Shown here piece by piece: positions 36,308 through 47,700 of a DNA stretch of 64,000 bases. The notes below the pieces were generated by a model. That model made no database searches. It was not told the origin of the DNA and saw only the letters and a program-made list of their open reading frames with translations. Position 1 is the first letter of the stretch. Every line of letters begins with the position of its first letter. This DNA is from Bombus terrestris (Eukaryota > Arthropoda > Insecta > Hymenoptera > Apidae): positions 8,385,700-8,449,699 of the forward strand of contig NC_063281.1 of the NCBI RefSeq assembly GCF_910591885.1. The letters run 5' to 3'. Made by a program: the position numbers and the translations under genes.

Positions 36308-38431
36308 CTAAGCGTTGGTTGGTTCGACCGCCTGCTACCAAGCTCGTCCGTTAGGTTTCTCGGTTGCTTTTGGTTGCTTGCTTGGCCGCGTGCTGATCCG
36401 TATCGCCTAAACGAGGTTTGGCAACGACGCTTAGCCGAGGCCTGCCTCGAGAAAAGAGTTTCATTAAAAGCGGGTAATGAGGCAGTCAGGACTGGGGTCT
36501 TCTACTCGTGAGATTCACGTTATATGCTTTCGTTGCTCGATGAAGAGGGGGGAGGCGCCATTATTTTGAGGAAGAGTTCGATTAGCATGGACGACGACCC
36601 TTGGGATGGGGTTGAAGAGAAAATACCTCGTCTGATCCTAATACCTTTCTTTTCACGGTGTTAGTTTGCAGGCAGCCGCCTGCTTCAAAACGATTCCTCC
36701 CTTCCTTTTGCTATCGAAACTTATTCACGGTGTCTGATCGTCGTAAGAGACAATTATTACAGAAATAGGAAATCATTTTTTAATATAACCCAACTAAATT
36801 GATTAAAACCGCAAACGAAGAACATTATACCTTGTTCTGTTGTCGGACTGGTTTTCTCGAGTTAGATACGCGTCTTCGATAACTCATTCCACGTCTTAGC
36901 CGGTCGCGAGTCACGGGACGTGGCACGAGACTATTGCGCCAGCAGTTGACTACTATTCTCTGAAGTAGGAATCTGCCGGAACGTCGAAACCGCAACGCAA
37001 CTAAACTACCAGAGGCTGAGAAACGGCTGGGAGGCAGTGGCCGAGCCGGTAACCAAAATTTATATACAAAGTATCTTCGCTGTCCAGTTGCTGCTGGCGA
37101 ATAAGTAAAACAGTAAACCGAGACGCGTAGGAGGAGTCGAACTGAGGGGCGAAGTTGCACCGTGCATAGGGGAAGTGGTTGTGGTCGTCAGCTCGTAAAT
37201 TTGACGATAGGAATGCTTGGGATTTTTCTCCACCATCATCGAGTCCTGCTCTTCTTCCTTTTGTCCTATGCCTCGTTACATTAGTTTCAACTGGGTTCTC
37301 CGGTTAAACGCACGCGTCTATCGAGAGGATGCAATAGAAGTTCCATTCACTTGGCAATGTGATATATCAGAGAGTGGAAAGAAGGATCAGCTTCTTGGTA
37401 GTGGCGTTTTGCTCTTAAGTTATCGACACGACGCGACGTACAGAGAGTATGCAAATGAAGGCGCACGGTGTACGATACGTATGTCCGTGTGGCCGGTGTC
37501 CGTAGCGTTTAGGCGAATTACACGGTAAATTTTGCACGATATCGAATGGCCGCGTTCCATCTTCTAGCAGGTATCTACACGTGCACGTACAGGGCGCACC
37601 GGGAGTGTATGGCATAGACTATAAAGCATAACGTGGGGGTTGCATCGGGTCAGATTTAATACTAGAAATGGGAGGGTGTGGCGGACGAGCTCGAGGGCCA
37701 CAACCATGGTTCAAGCGTATCGTGTGCATAGTTATTTCAACTTGTACACTCTTTCGCAAAAGCCTATCTATCTGCGTATTAAACTTTGTTCGAAACGCAT
37801 TGCTTCTTCTAACGGCGTCCAGTTAAGATTACATACTTCTTTAATAAAATGGATCTCATCGACTTCTAGAAACTACGTACCTTTAAATACATCAAGCTAT
37901 TATCGATAGCTTGCATGAAAAATATATTAGCGAATCAGGGGATCTTTCGCTAAGAAAAGAAACACTCGTAAAAATATCAAATTTATTTCAAGCTATCGTT
38001 ATCCATGCTTCATCGGACTTTTCTCTCCGCAACCCCGGCGATTTCAATCGCGTGACGTTTCTTACAACGTGCGGCAGTCGTCGAGCGTATTTTTGGAAGC
38101 AAGTGTACGTACTTACGTATACCGCTATACGGCCTATCAGTATATACGTAACCGCTTAGTATACCTCAGTTGCATGCGGACGGCCAATGCCATCCGTTAA
38201 ATGCAATAAACACGGAATCTTGCAATTCACTGCTCGCCGCTAACGTGTTTCGCCTATTCCTCCGCGAACTTCGCGGCAACAAACCGTTTCTTGCATGGTC
38301 GCGGGTAAACACCAGCCTGAAGATTAATTAACGCGCCTTTGGAAATAGACTGACCGGTCGGGAACGGTTCGTTGCCTCGTCGATTTAATTAGAGGATTCG
38401 GACGGCTGCCACGAGTCCATTCTGAAATCCG
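36308..38431. other. no convincing gene
   Basis: Unique sequence of mixed composition. A GTTAGTTTGCAG acceptor look-alike near 36670 leaves all three frames open for 20 codons or more. The octamer-containing motif at 37449 is listed separately. Confidence 0.45.
37449..37473 (+). promoter_or_regulatory. octamer-containing composite motif, copy A
   Basis: ATGCAAATGAAGGCGCAC followed by GGTGTAC. ATGCAAAT is the POU-domain octamer. The whole 25-base block recurs at 47646 with one base missing and two substitutions. Confidence 0.3.
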
Positions 38432-38590
38432 ATGGAACCCGCCGAGAAGTCCGTCGAATGTAAATACTCCGACAAGGATTCGTTCGAGTGCGATCACCAT
38501 TTGGGCAAACTTTTCGGGGAACCAGGCTTTAACGGGACAATTAATTCTATGTATCCCGATTTTTGTTACCTGTTCGTACAGGCGGTTTAA
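38432..38590 (+). CDS. candidate small ORF, 52 residues
   Basis: An ATG two codons after an in-frame TGA starts a frame of 52 codons ending in TAA. The composition is unusually protein-like: acidic and Cys/His-containing at the N-terminus (MEPAEKSVECKYSDKDSFEC, then DHHLGKLFGEP) and hydrophobic at the end (FCYLFVQAV). The first half favours C or G at third positions (GCC, GAG, AAG, TCC, TAC, GAC, TTC), unlike the AT-rich flanks. There is no signal peptide and no splice site inside. The start context is weak (C at -3). The cysteines (C10, C20, C45) and paired histidines (H22, H23) do not fit a known zinc finger. It could be a short peptide gene, a remnant of an exon, or chance. Confidence 0.3.
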   Translation: MEPAEKSVECKYSDKDSFECDHHLGKLFGEPGFNGTINSMYPDFCYLFVQAV

Positions 38591-38675
38591 AAATCGAGTA
38601 TTTCAAGTATTTACTTTTGCAGGAGGTTCGTAACTTTGGAAAGAATTAAACAATCCTTACTTTCTGATTCCTCTC

Positions 38676-39280
38676 CTACGAGTGATAAGTTCTCCTTCGA
38701 TTCTGCTGTTCTTCTCGCTTCTGCGTTACGTTTTGTGTATATTTAGACAGCTTTTTTTTTAAATTTTAGAATGTTTCACTCATGAAAATTCTAAAATATA
38801 CAAAAAGTAGTAAGATATATTGAATAACAAAACTAAGTGTTTAAAATATATATTTTAAATAAATATGAATATATACAATATTCATTTTGGATCACATGCA
38901 CTCGAAGAGAACTTGGAAAAATACTATAGATTGCGAAAATAACAAAATACTTTCATCGATATTATTTCAAAAACGAGACTCCAAGTATTTTATATTTCAA
39001 GAAAGTTCTTCTTCAAAAGAACTTCTCAATTCCTAATTTTCCTTCTACGAGCAAATATAACTATAAATCCTCGCGTGGAAAAGAAATACCAACGAAAACA
39101 CCAAAATACTTTCATTGATGTTGTTTCAAAAGCAAAACTACATCAGGTATTTAAACGAAACGATTTCTAATTTTCGAAAATGTTCTCCACTTACCGGTTC
39201 CTTTCCTACGAGCAATGGGTCCTTGATTTACAAAAAATCGAGGAAAGTACCACAATACCGTCATTGATCAAACCGTGATT
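38676..39280. repeat. diverged tandem repeat, period about 159 bp
   Basis: CAAAATACTTTCAT(C/T)GAT recurs at 38943 and 39102 (offset 159), with a degraded third copy near 39249. CTACGAG preceded by a TTCCT-type word recurs at 38676, 39045 and 39206 (last offset 161). The units are AT-rich and diverged. No transposase or terminal repeats are seen. Confidence 0.75.
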
Positions 39281-42200
39281 CAATGACCATTGTATCCAAT
39301 TACAACAACGACGGTACTCGGTAGTAAGCAAGTTGCCCTGGAAGAAAATGGAAAACACATTGGCTGTGTCTACGGGCCTCTCACGTACGGAGTAACGAGC
39401 GTACCGGATCCGTTTGTAGCGCCGAAGGGGTTAATGAATTCCGTAGTAGCACATACGAGTATATCTTCGGTAAATCGTGGCCGGTCGCGGCATAGCTAAG
39501 TGCAGTAACGAATAATCAACAGCTCGCGATGCAAGCCAGAGCACACATTCGTTCCGTTAAATGTTGCCCGGTGTACGAAGATGAGAGACAGAGAAACAGA
39601 GGAGGAAGAGAAAGAGTGGAATGGAGGTTACGGATAGACGATAGAACATCCTATAGGTAGCCACCGCACCCCGTTTGGCGGCGACGGTGTAGATGTGTGT
39701 CGTTAGTATTTAGTGTTTAGTTAACATCGGGGATGGAGAAGCCGCCAGTGTTTGTAATTGGTACAGTTTAGGAGCGACGAAAGCGATTGTGTACCTCACA
39801 GATTTTACCCTGGTCCACGAAGGCACAGTCGCAGAGCTTTTGTCTGCCATCTAACGATACCACGCTGTTCTCGTCAGAGACAGTTTCAAATCGGCGCGAG
39901 AAAACAGCATGCCAGATGGCGCGGCTACGTATCGTGGTCGTTACTACAATTAGATATTCGCCTCGGTCTGATCTCCAAATAATAACACCGTTCTGCGCAC
40001 CGACGAACGCCCTGCTTGAGAGGTCCTGAGTGAATCGCCTTGCCGTTACTTGCTTCCGTGAGACGCCTAATCAAATGGCGTTTAATTATTGCGCGAACTT
40101 TTGTGTGATTCATCGATTCAGAGTTAATAGATTACGAAAAAGTTCGAATCAGTTTGACAGGCCTTGAACCGAAACGAAAATTTAAATTTTTTCGTTCATT
40201 AAAATTTTCCAACTTTATGGGTCGAATCCAAGCGTAATGAAATTCGAACTTTCAAATTTTCCAAAAGCTGGATTTCAAATATTTCGATTTCCACAGTTCA
40301 AGTTCCAATAATACAATTCCAGCGTTCAAGTTGAAATTCGCCAGTAATTTCACCATTGACTACAAAAATTTCGGTTTCACCCTCTCACGTATTTTTCTAT
40401 CAAACCTACAATTTTCCAACGAAAGTTTCGCAAGCATCGCGATACTTTGCAGGTCTAGCGGCGTGCTCGCATTCGCGAGAGTTTTTCCGTGCATGACTTA
40501 GTATTCCGGAACGCGTATAGCCACTTATTTGGAGATCAGGAGCCCCCTCGAGCGAGACGACTTTAGGCCGAGCCAGTCTCTCGCCGACAACAGGTCATAT
40601 ATTTCATTTTTAAACAACAAAAAAATGCTAATGCAACGTCGTACCCGTTATCGACTCGGCTCTGTATATGAAATAATAAATAATCGCGTAAGCCCCGTCG
40701 CCATTATTTTTACGTCGACTTTGCTAAGGAGATACACAGTTTCCCCGGGTTATACTCTCTGCGTCGCCCCGTTTCGTTATATACGTTGGCTACGTGACCT
40801 CGGCCACGCTGTGTCGCAGGAATTTTGCCATCGGATAGATCATTATGATTTGCGCAACGATCACGATTCATCTTATCGCCGGTCGAAATGTCTCTGCCTC
40901 TCGTTACCTTACCTAAATTCTTCCAGTTATCTTTTTCTCCTTGTATCCTGAGTTTAATCAATATGTACTTTTCTCCCCATATATGTTATAATCAAGGAGT
41001 TTCGAGCGTATTATAAACGAAAATTGCAGGCAAAAAATGATCGTATATATTTAACAATCTCGTTGATTTTCCGATATTCATGTTATGTAGAAAAGAAGCC
41101 GAAAAGAAGTACTTTAAGATAACACAATTAAAAAGAAAGTAACAACCGTTACCTTTAGTTGTAAAATATATACTGTTGTAAATATAAAAAGAAGAGGGTT
41201 CTTTAGGAGTCGTAGTTATCAATTTAAACCTAGCTAACACTATGAAATAAGAACTAAAATTATGGACACGATTTACCGAATTGATCGCATCATCAGCTAC
41301 GAAGTACCTCAATTATATTTAGTTTCACGGAACGAATCACGGGATTCTTTCACGTTCCGTAATTTCTGACGAGAACATAAAATCCTCGTGCGTAACTGCA
41401 TTACGAATTTTTTGATTCACGAATGATAGGGCGCGGCAAGAATTATGCGAATTTTATGGCGTCGGATTCTCCGGATCCTCGACTATTCCCATGGAATCCT
41501 GAGAACCATGCAGAATCACAAATAGTAAACAGACAGCATAACGCATAGCCGCTAACGATCCTATCTGCTGAACTTACAAGTAATTAACATCGTAAGTATT
41601 TTAATTCCACGAAATTAACTTCGTTATCGCATCCTACATTGCTTCGATGGAAACTTCCGAGATCTTCATGCAGAGGAGGGAAATTCTTGCCATGTTTGAA
41701 GAGGCCTGATGACCCGTGTGAATATTATTCGTGCGAGAAAAGGTCGCGGTCGAATCAACGGCAATCACAGCGCGTCTCGTCGCCCAGCCTGTAAACCAGG
41801 CTAAAAATTCAATTGGACACCATCGAATTCTTCTTGAATATCAAGTCCAAGGGTGTCAACTTCCGCTTACGCTGGATGAAGGCAACGTCAGGCGTACAGA
41901 ATTCTCTGTGACGACCTTCCAATCATTACCACGCAGTTATTTCGTGACTTCTTCTTCTTTCCTCTTTTCAGAGAATTGATTTGCGCGACGTTGGTCCGAT
42001 TTTCCAAATGAAATATCTGTTCGCAAGTATACAACGCGGTCCTCGTGGGGTTTAGCGCGAGATTGAGAAGCGGTCGTGCGAAAAAATCAGGCAAATCACG
42101 GAGACCCTTTTCATCGAAGGGACGCTCGATCAAACAGAAATTCCCTTAAACGAACCGACTCGTTGGGCTATAAACTCGTCGTTGAACGATAGTCATATTC

Positions 42201-44055
42201 TGGCGATCTTTCCTAAAGAAATTTGAAAATTTCACCGACATCTTGTTGCAGATATGCGAACAATTTTCGAAGGAATTTTCGTAAATGTGTTCTCACGCGT
42301 GACGTCGTGGAAAAACTCAAAAATAATAGGTTGCGGATTCGTTATTCTCGAAGAGAAGAGGTGCTATCTAAGGACCATGGGGGTGAACGAGCTCCGGAGA
42401 GGCCGGTCGCGGGGTGGCGAAACGTTACCCGAATAAAAATGGGGTGTTTATAAGCGAGTATCCAATGTATCATGCTATATTTACATATAGCCCGCGTTTA
42501 CAGTCCCCGGTTATATATCTACGATGGTTTGCCATTTTTTTCCGCTACATAACCAAAAGACACAGGTCGAATGCGTACACCGAACGTAATAAAAATTATT
42601 ATTAAATACGATATGTAGGACGCGCGTACCGAACGAAATGTACAACGTGAATTTTAAAAACTTCTAATAAAACTTGAATGGAAAACTTGATAATTTTTGG
42701 CAATTCGACTGGGTCCTTCGCACTGCGTGGATTATTACCGGAACAATGTTCACGTTTTTCTCTAATTTCAATATTTTTAGTGACGTCCCGTTGCAAAGGT
42801 AGATCTAACGGTGCAGCCGCGTAAATCCGGCCAGGCACCGTGTTAAATAGTGCTATTTAATTCTAGTCGTGAAACGTTTAAGCGCTTGTGTCAAGGATTA
42901 AATCAAGATTAGCTGCGAGATTACCGGACTACCTACTGTAGAAGGGGTTATTCACTAAACTCTACTCTGTCGTCTACCCCTTTTGCGATTCAGCATTTAG
43001 GTCAGCCTAAATAACGTATCATCGTACGGCGAATTATACAAATTTGCATACCGGTACGAACCGGTGGAAAAAGTCGCCCGGTAATTACCTCGTAATTCTC
43101 CTTCCTCTTTTCTCTTTTTCATTCTCCGAGAAGTACATATAATAATGGTAATACGTGTGGTCTTGCGTTCAACGACGTCTGTTAAATATTCGAACAGAAG
43201 AAGCAGAGCTTCCCTCGAGGCTCCATTAGGGATCAGTTTTCGTCATCGGAACCCCGGTTACGACACCAACAGTCAGTCGGTAGTGTTCATAGCGCGTGGC
43301 CTTGGGAGAAGCTGTTGCCCTCTCGAGAACTGGTCAGGTTCACAGTTTCTTAGAATCAGCTGACAGATGTGACTGCCCCATTCGTTCACTGTTTTTCCAT
43401 AAAGGAACCGAGTTTTGTCTCGTGCCATACGTTTTACTTTCGCACCAAGGATTACTCGTTGGAATTTGCGGAAACTTTAATATATTAGATGCTTAGACTT
43501 CTTCATCTACTGATATTTTATCTCCTGTTTTCTTTTTTCTTTTTTTGTACAAATTATTATTTTCGAAGACATACTTTTTTAATTCTCATTGGCATATCGA
43601 TCGTGCTTCAGAAATTCGATATTCGTATTAGAACACACATGTTAATTTTATTTACGCGTTATGTTATTTACATTTGCCAAATTATTTAATCAAGTGTCTC
43701 GCCGTGACGACAACGCTCGACTCGGAATCGGGAAAAAGTATTTGTCAGCAAATGAACGCGTCAACGACCACAAATAATTTTAGCTTGACTAATGGTATCG
43801 AAGAACATCGTTCGTTTCCATCGTCGAAAGTTGGCATCAACCTTGTTTCCAACCACGTCTCTTCATGAGGTATAATAAGAATTCTCAAATTTATAATCAA
43901 TTTCAAAATTCTCTAATTCTGTCATTTATACCAGAAAATTAACATTTCCAACGAACCATTTCTGATTCCAAAACGCGAATGCAAATTCGTTTGTGAAAAC
44001 ACGTGTCGGTCGATCATGCTCGTTTACCATAAATAATCACACATAATGAACTCGT
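39281..44055. other. no convincing gene beyond listed candidates
   Basis: Contains an AT-rich patch at 40140-40345 full of TTCAA(A/G)TT words, and AT-rich DNA at 41.0-41.3 kb and 43.5-43.7 kb. The rest is unique. A frame at 39290-39499 (containing QVALEENGKHIGCVYGPL) has no ATG and no splice sites. Confidence 0.45.
41972..42055 (+). CDS. candidate terminal coding exon
   Basis: One of the best acceptors in the window (CTTCTTCTTTCCTCTTTTCAG) ends at 41971. Phase 0 is open for 27 codons (RIDLRDVGPIFQMKYLFAS then eight more) to TAG; the other frames close after 12 and 1 codons. An AATAAA lies near 42432, about 380 bases downstream, compatible with a 3' UTR. The peptide is too short to assign. 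No donor partner was found upstream, so this rests on the acceptor, one open frame and the downstream poly(A)-type hexamer. Confidence 0.22.
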   Translation, partial: RIDLRDVGPIFQMKYLFASIQRGPRGV

Positions 44056-44063
44056 TATAAAAG
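44056..44063 (+). promoter_or_regulatory. TATA-box-like TATAAAAG
   Basis: Perfect TATA-type word. It sits only 11 bases before the ATG at 44074, so it could not drive that frame from its own start codon. Confidence 0.15.
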
Positions 44064-44073
44064 TGAAAGTACA

Positions 44074-44280
44074 ATGTCCAGAAACTCGCCCGAAGGCACG
44101 GCGTCCGCCTGCACGCAACATAGTCGGGACAACGCGTTAATTCATATTCCAATCAAACTTTTTCTCCCTCTTGAAGAAGAATCTCGAGACGATGGTCTGT
44201 TGGCGCCAAATTTGGCTACGTCACTGTGTACAAAGTGGCGAGGAAACTTAGATACGCTCGCAGCTATGTACGTTGCTTAA
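44074..44280 (+). CDS. candidate small ORF, 68 residues
   Basis: An ATG with A at -3 (TACAATG) starts a 68-codon frame ending in TAA; an in-frame TGA lies nine codons upstream. Composition is balanced, beginning MSRNSPEGTASACTQHS, with an acidic middle (EEESRDDGLLAPN) and a C-terminal segment KWRGNLDTLAAMYVA. There is no predicted signal peptide, transmembrane segment or known motif. Length is unremarkable for chance in this window; the start context and natural composition are the only support. No poly(A) signal is close. Confidence 0.2.
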   Translation: MSRNSPEGTASACTQHSRDNALIHIPIKLFLPLEEESRDDGLLAPNLATSLCTKWRGNLDTLAAMYVA

Positions 44281-44539
44281 ATCACGATACTTGGCTCGCA
44301 GTGACACGAGAGAAGGCGACGAAAATGCATTTACGCGCGTAGGTAAAAGCGAAGGTGAAGCGTTCTTTCCTCTTCTTGTTCGTGTTTTCGCGCGGTGGAC
44401 GTGGAAAACGGAGCAAAACGAACAGATAAAAGCGAGTGGACGAGAGAAACACCGGTGTACAACTGGTGTTGTAGGGTCTGTTTATTAAAGAGCATTAATC
44501 TACGAATCTGTACCGGGTGTCCGGTTAAACTCGACTCAC

Positions 44540-44761
44540 CGTTGAAACGATATTACTTAGCGCGTTTTCGTGATACCATTTTAATTGTGTTTTGTAATTA
44601 GCCCGACCCGTAGACGAGCCCAACCGTTGTTCTCGACTCTTCCTCCGGCGTTCTCCAACCTCTTGTTCCTCCTCTTCACCGTCACCCTCTTTGACTCTCT
44701 CTTCCTTTTTCCCCGACCTGCCCCTTCCCCATACTTTCTCGCGGCCCTCTCTCGTGTTCAT
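44540..44761 (-). CDS. candidate first coding exon, charged protein
   Basis: On the minus strand an ATG with A at -3 (AACATGA) begins 74 codons that reach an ACG|GTGAGT donor in phase 0. The first two-thirds is low-complexity and charged (KKEERVKEGDGEEEEQEV), reflecting a purine-rich strand. The last third is more natural (NYKTQLKWYHENALSNIVST). The strand bias alone can keep a frame open by lacking stops, so the coding reading is weak. Nothing identifies a family; a coiled-coil or disordered acidic region is all that could be said. Confidence 0.2.
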
Positions 44762-44799
44762 GTTTTTCTGGTCTTGAGAACGGTTTCGTGTAACTCGGC

Positions 44800-47700
44800 C
44801 TCTGTGTGATGGCCTTTGTAGGATTTTACCGCTTTATGTTGGTAAAATGCTCGCCCGAAGTTTCGTCCTGTCAGAGTAGAAAGGTGTAAAGTAGCGTTCA
44901 TGCAAAAATTGTTTCCTTGATTTTACTTGGTAAACACTTTTACCTCCGTTTCACGCTCTTTTATCTTCTTTTCTATCTCGCTGTCTCTTCTCTGTTCGTT
45001 CAATCGAGTTATTCGCTCGAATTTTTTACCGTCGGATAATTTTAATTATATTCACGATTTCGTGGCTCATCGATCGTGGAATTGTTCACGCTGCGTCAAA
45101 CGGTTATTCGTATTGGGAATCTGCGTACAGCTGGAGGCATCTAGCAACAGGAGAAGCAAAACGTACCGGAAAAAGCGCGGACAGAGGAGAGGATGGTTGA
45201 CTTCACGTGTATTTTCTTTCTTCCTTTTTACTCTTTCTTGTTCTCCCGCCTCCTGGTAAACCGTTTCTCTCGCGCACACGTTCGCTCCTCATCTGCGAGG
45301 ACACGGCACCCACACACACGAGGCCACGCTCTCTCGGACGGCAAAACTTAACAAAACAATTTGCTCCAAAGCAAACAACGGCATCCGGTTTACTTGTGAA
45401 TAAACAACATATTTATTTTTAGAGGCCCCACGGCTGTAACTCGTTTGCTCGACCGCTTGCTCGAGCCTCGCGTCTATTTGCTGGCATTACAAGACTTAAC
45501 GGCCGAGGATAAAAATCGACGGGGCCACAAATACCGTCCGTGTGTTTGGAAATTTCTTAACTCCTCCTCTACCCATTTGCTTGCCCCGTGAATTTTGTCG
45601 TTCGTACAATTTCACGCACGCTTCATAGGTAACATTGGACGAAGGCTATTGCGAGCTTTGCAAAAGAAAGATTTCTAGTATTTTCTAGAATACAATTCTT
45701 CCTGCGTTTTCTACATTATACATATTCGTCATGCTTCGTGGAAAAGATTGTATTATCTTTGCGCGGGGAAGGACACTTTCTAAACTGTGAAGTCAACATT
45801 AATTACGACTGTGACTGCATCACTCCGGTGGATCGTTTAAGGCCACGAATCAGAGTAAATATTAACGCCTGTTTTTCCAAGGTCTAGTCGTTCCAGCCAT
45901 TTATCCAATGAAAGCATGTTTTCAAAAGATATCTCAGCTGAACTGTTTCGAATTCTTTACCATTTGCAGCAGCTATTGCAATAGAGATATGTAGCCCTAT
46001 TTTCCATTAAATTTGAGTAGACCAACGTACATCGATACGAAGTCAAATAAAAAAAGAGATAAAATCGAGTTACTTTTTCGAACGCTCTATAAATTCATAT
46101 AGCAAACTAATATCCGTAATAATGAACTTTGCACTTTTCAGTACGAAATTTGTATCTTTATTACGCTTTCGATACAAACACAATTCGAACATTAGTCTCT
46201 ATATCGCTGCAAACGCTTCGATTGTTCCGTACCATTTTATCTTCGAATCACAAGGAATTTGTATATTCCTAATTTTCTTGACAAAAGACAGAAAGACGTT
46301 GGAACAGGCCATCTTTCTATTAATACGAAGCTTCCTGCGTAAGAAACAAACGCAAAAGTCTATTAATCATTCACCGTCATGAATTTACGGGTTATAATTA
46401 GCAACGAATACATCGTTGGCATTCGTGCTGGTCCCGGATTAAAGGAGTTCTAACCGCGACCTAATTCCAAGATAAGATAAGTCGTTAAGTGCATGGTGTG
46501 GCAGCCCCTCGCGATACTACCCGGTGTTTTATTGCTACGTCCCACCCCCGTGGGCTCTCCTTCGGGGCTCGGTGAGATTTATTGTAAAATTCGATAGATA
46601 TTGCCAATTACAACCCCCGCGGCGCTCCACGACCCCCCTCCCTTCTCCCAGCTGCCTGTTCTATCGACAGGGACAGGAGCCACCTTTCCTGGCTGCCTGG
46701 AGAATTTTAAATGCGTTTTATGTACAGAGACGGCGCGGTGCGTTGCATAAATCCGTCCCTCTGAAAATATGATTACAATCACTGGCTCTCGCGCCCCCGT
46801 CGTGCTCCTCCACAACCCCCTCGGCTCCCCCATACTCCCTTTGTAGACACGGCCTACCGATAAAACGTTTCATTTCGTCAGAGAGTGTCCTACGAAGAAC
46901 TCCCCGAGTAATCTTCGTCGATCATCGTTTTTATTGCCGCCTTGTATACTAATTTTATATCCTTTTTACGTTTTCACCGGCCATGAAGATTCCTCTTGCC
47001 ACTCGATTCTACTCCACAGTACATCTGCATAATTTTTCTTGTTTCAAACACACGTACAATTTTTTCTTAATATCATCATCCGGTATTCTTCTCTCGTATT
47101 CTGCATATTTATTTGTGGAATAAATGTTTCTACTCCCAATGGGAGATCCGTCAAATCTGACAAACGTAAAAGTCGATCGCTCGATGCTGCTCGCTTATCG
47201 TACATCACGCTCCGCCAACGTGCACGCTATCAACGCATCGTCGAAATCGGGCAACTTATGCGCTTCTCTCACGCTCGTCGCTCGTTAATCCATCCATCTG
47301 TCCACGTGGCAACAAATTCTCGTCGTGAATCGCGTTCAAGCTAATTGCATCCAGCATACTTTGTATCGAAAACAAGGTATGTGGGACAGACAGGAACGAC
47401 GAAGACGAACGAACAACGAACACGACGACTGAAAGTGTGCATAAGTTACAAGTCAAGGGAGTGTAGGGACACATTGTTTCGCTTTGATACCGGATGGCAT
47501 CGGACGCACCGTTGGTCGAGAAGGTGGAACGCGGAACGTTAGGCCACTGCGTGGCACACGACGATGTGGCCGCGTTGCGTGTTTTGTTTGCGCGTTTCTT
47601 TTGTCGCGTGTATGTCCAGCTGCGCGTCGAGAACGCGGCTGCCTCATGCAAATGAAGCGCACAATGTACTTCAATAGCCGCTGGGGTATTTATATATGCT

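Noticed and set aside
40220..40232. GGGTCGAATCC, resembling a tRNA T-loop
   Set aside because: Flanks cannot form an acceptor or T stem; sits in an AT-rich patch.
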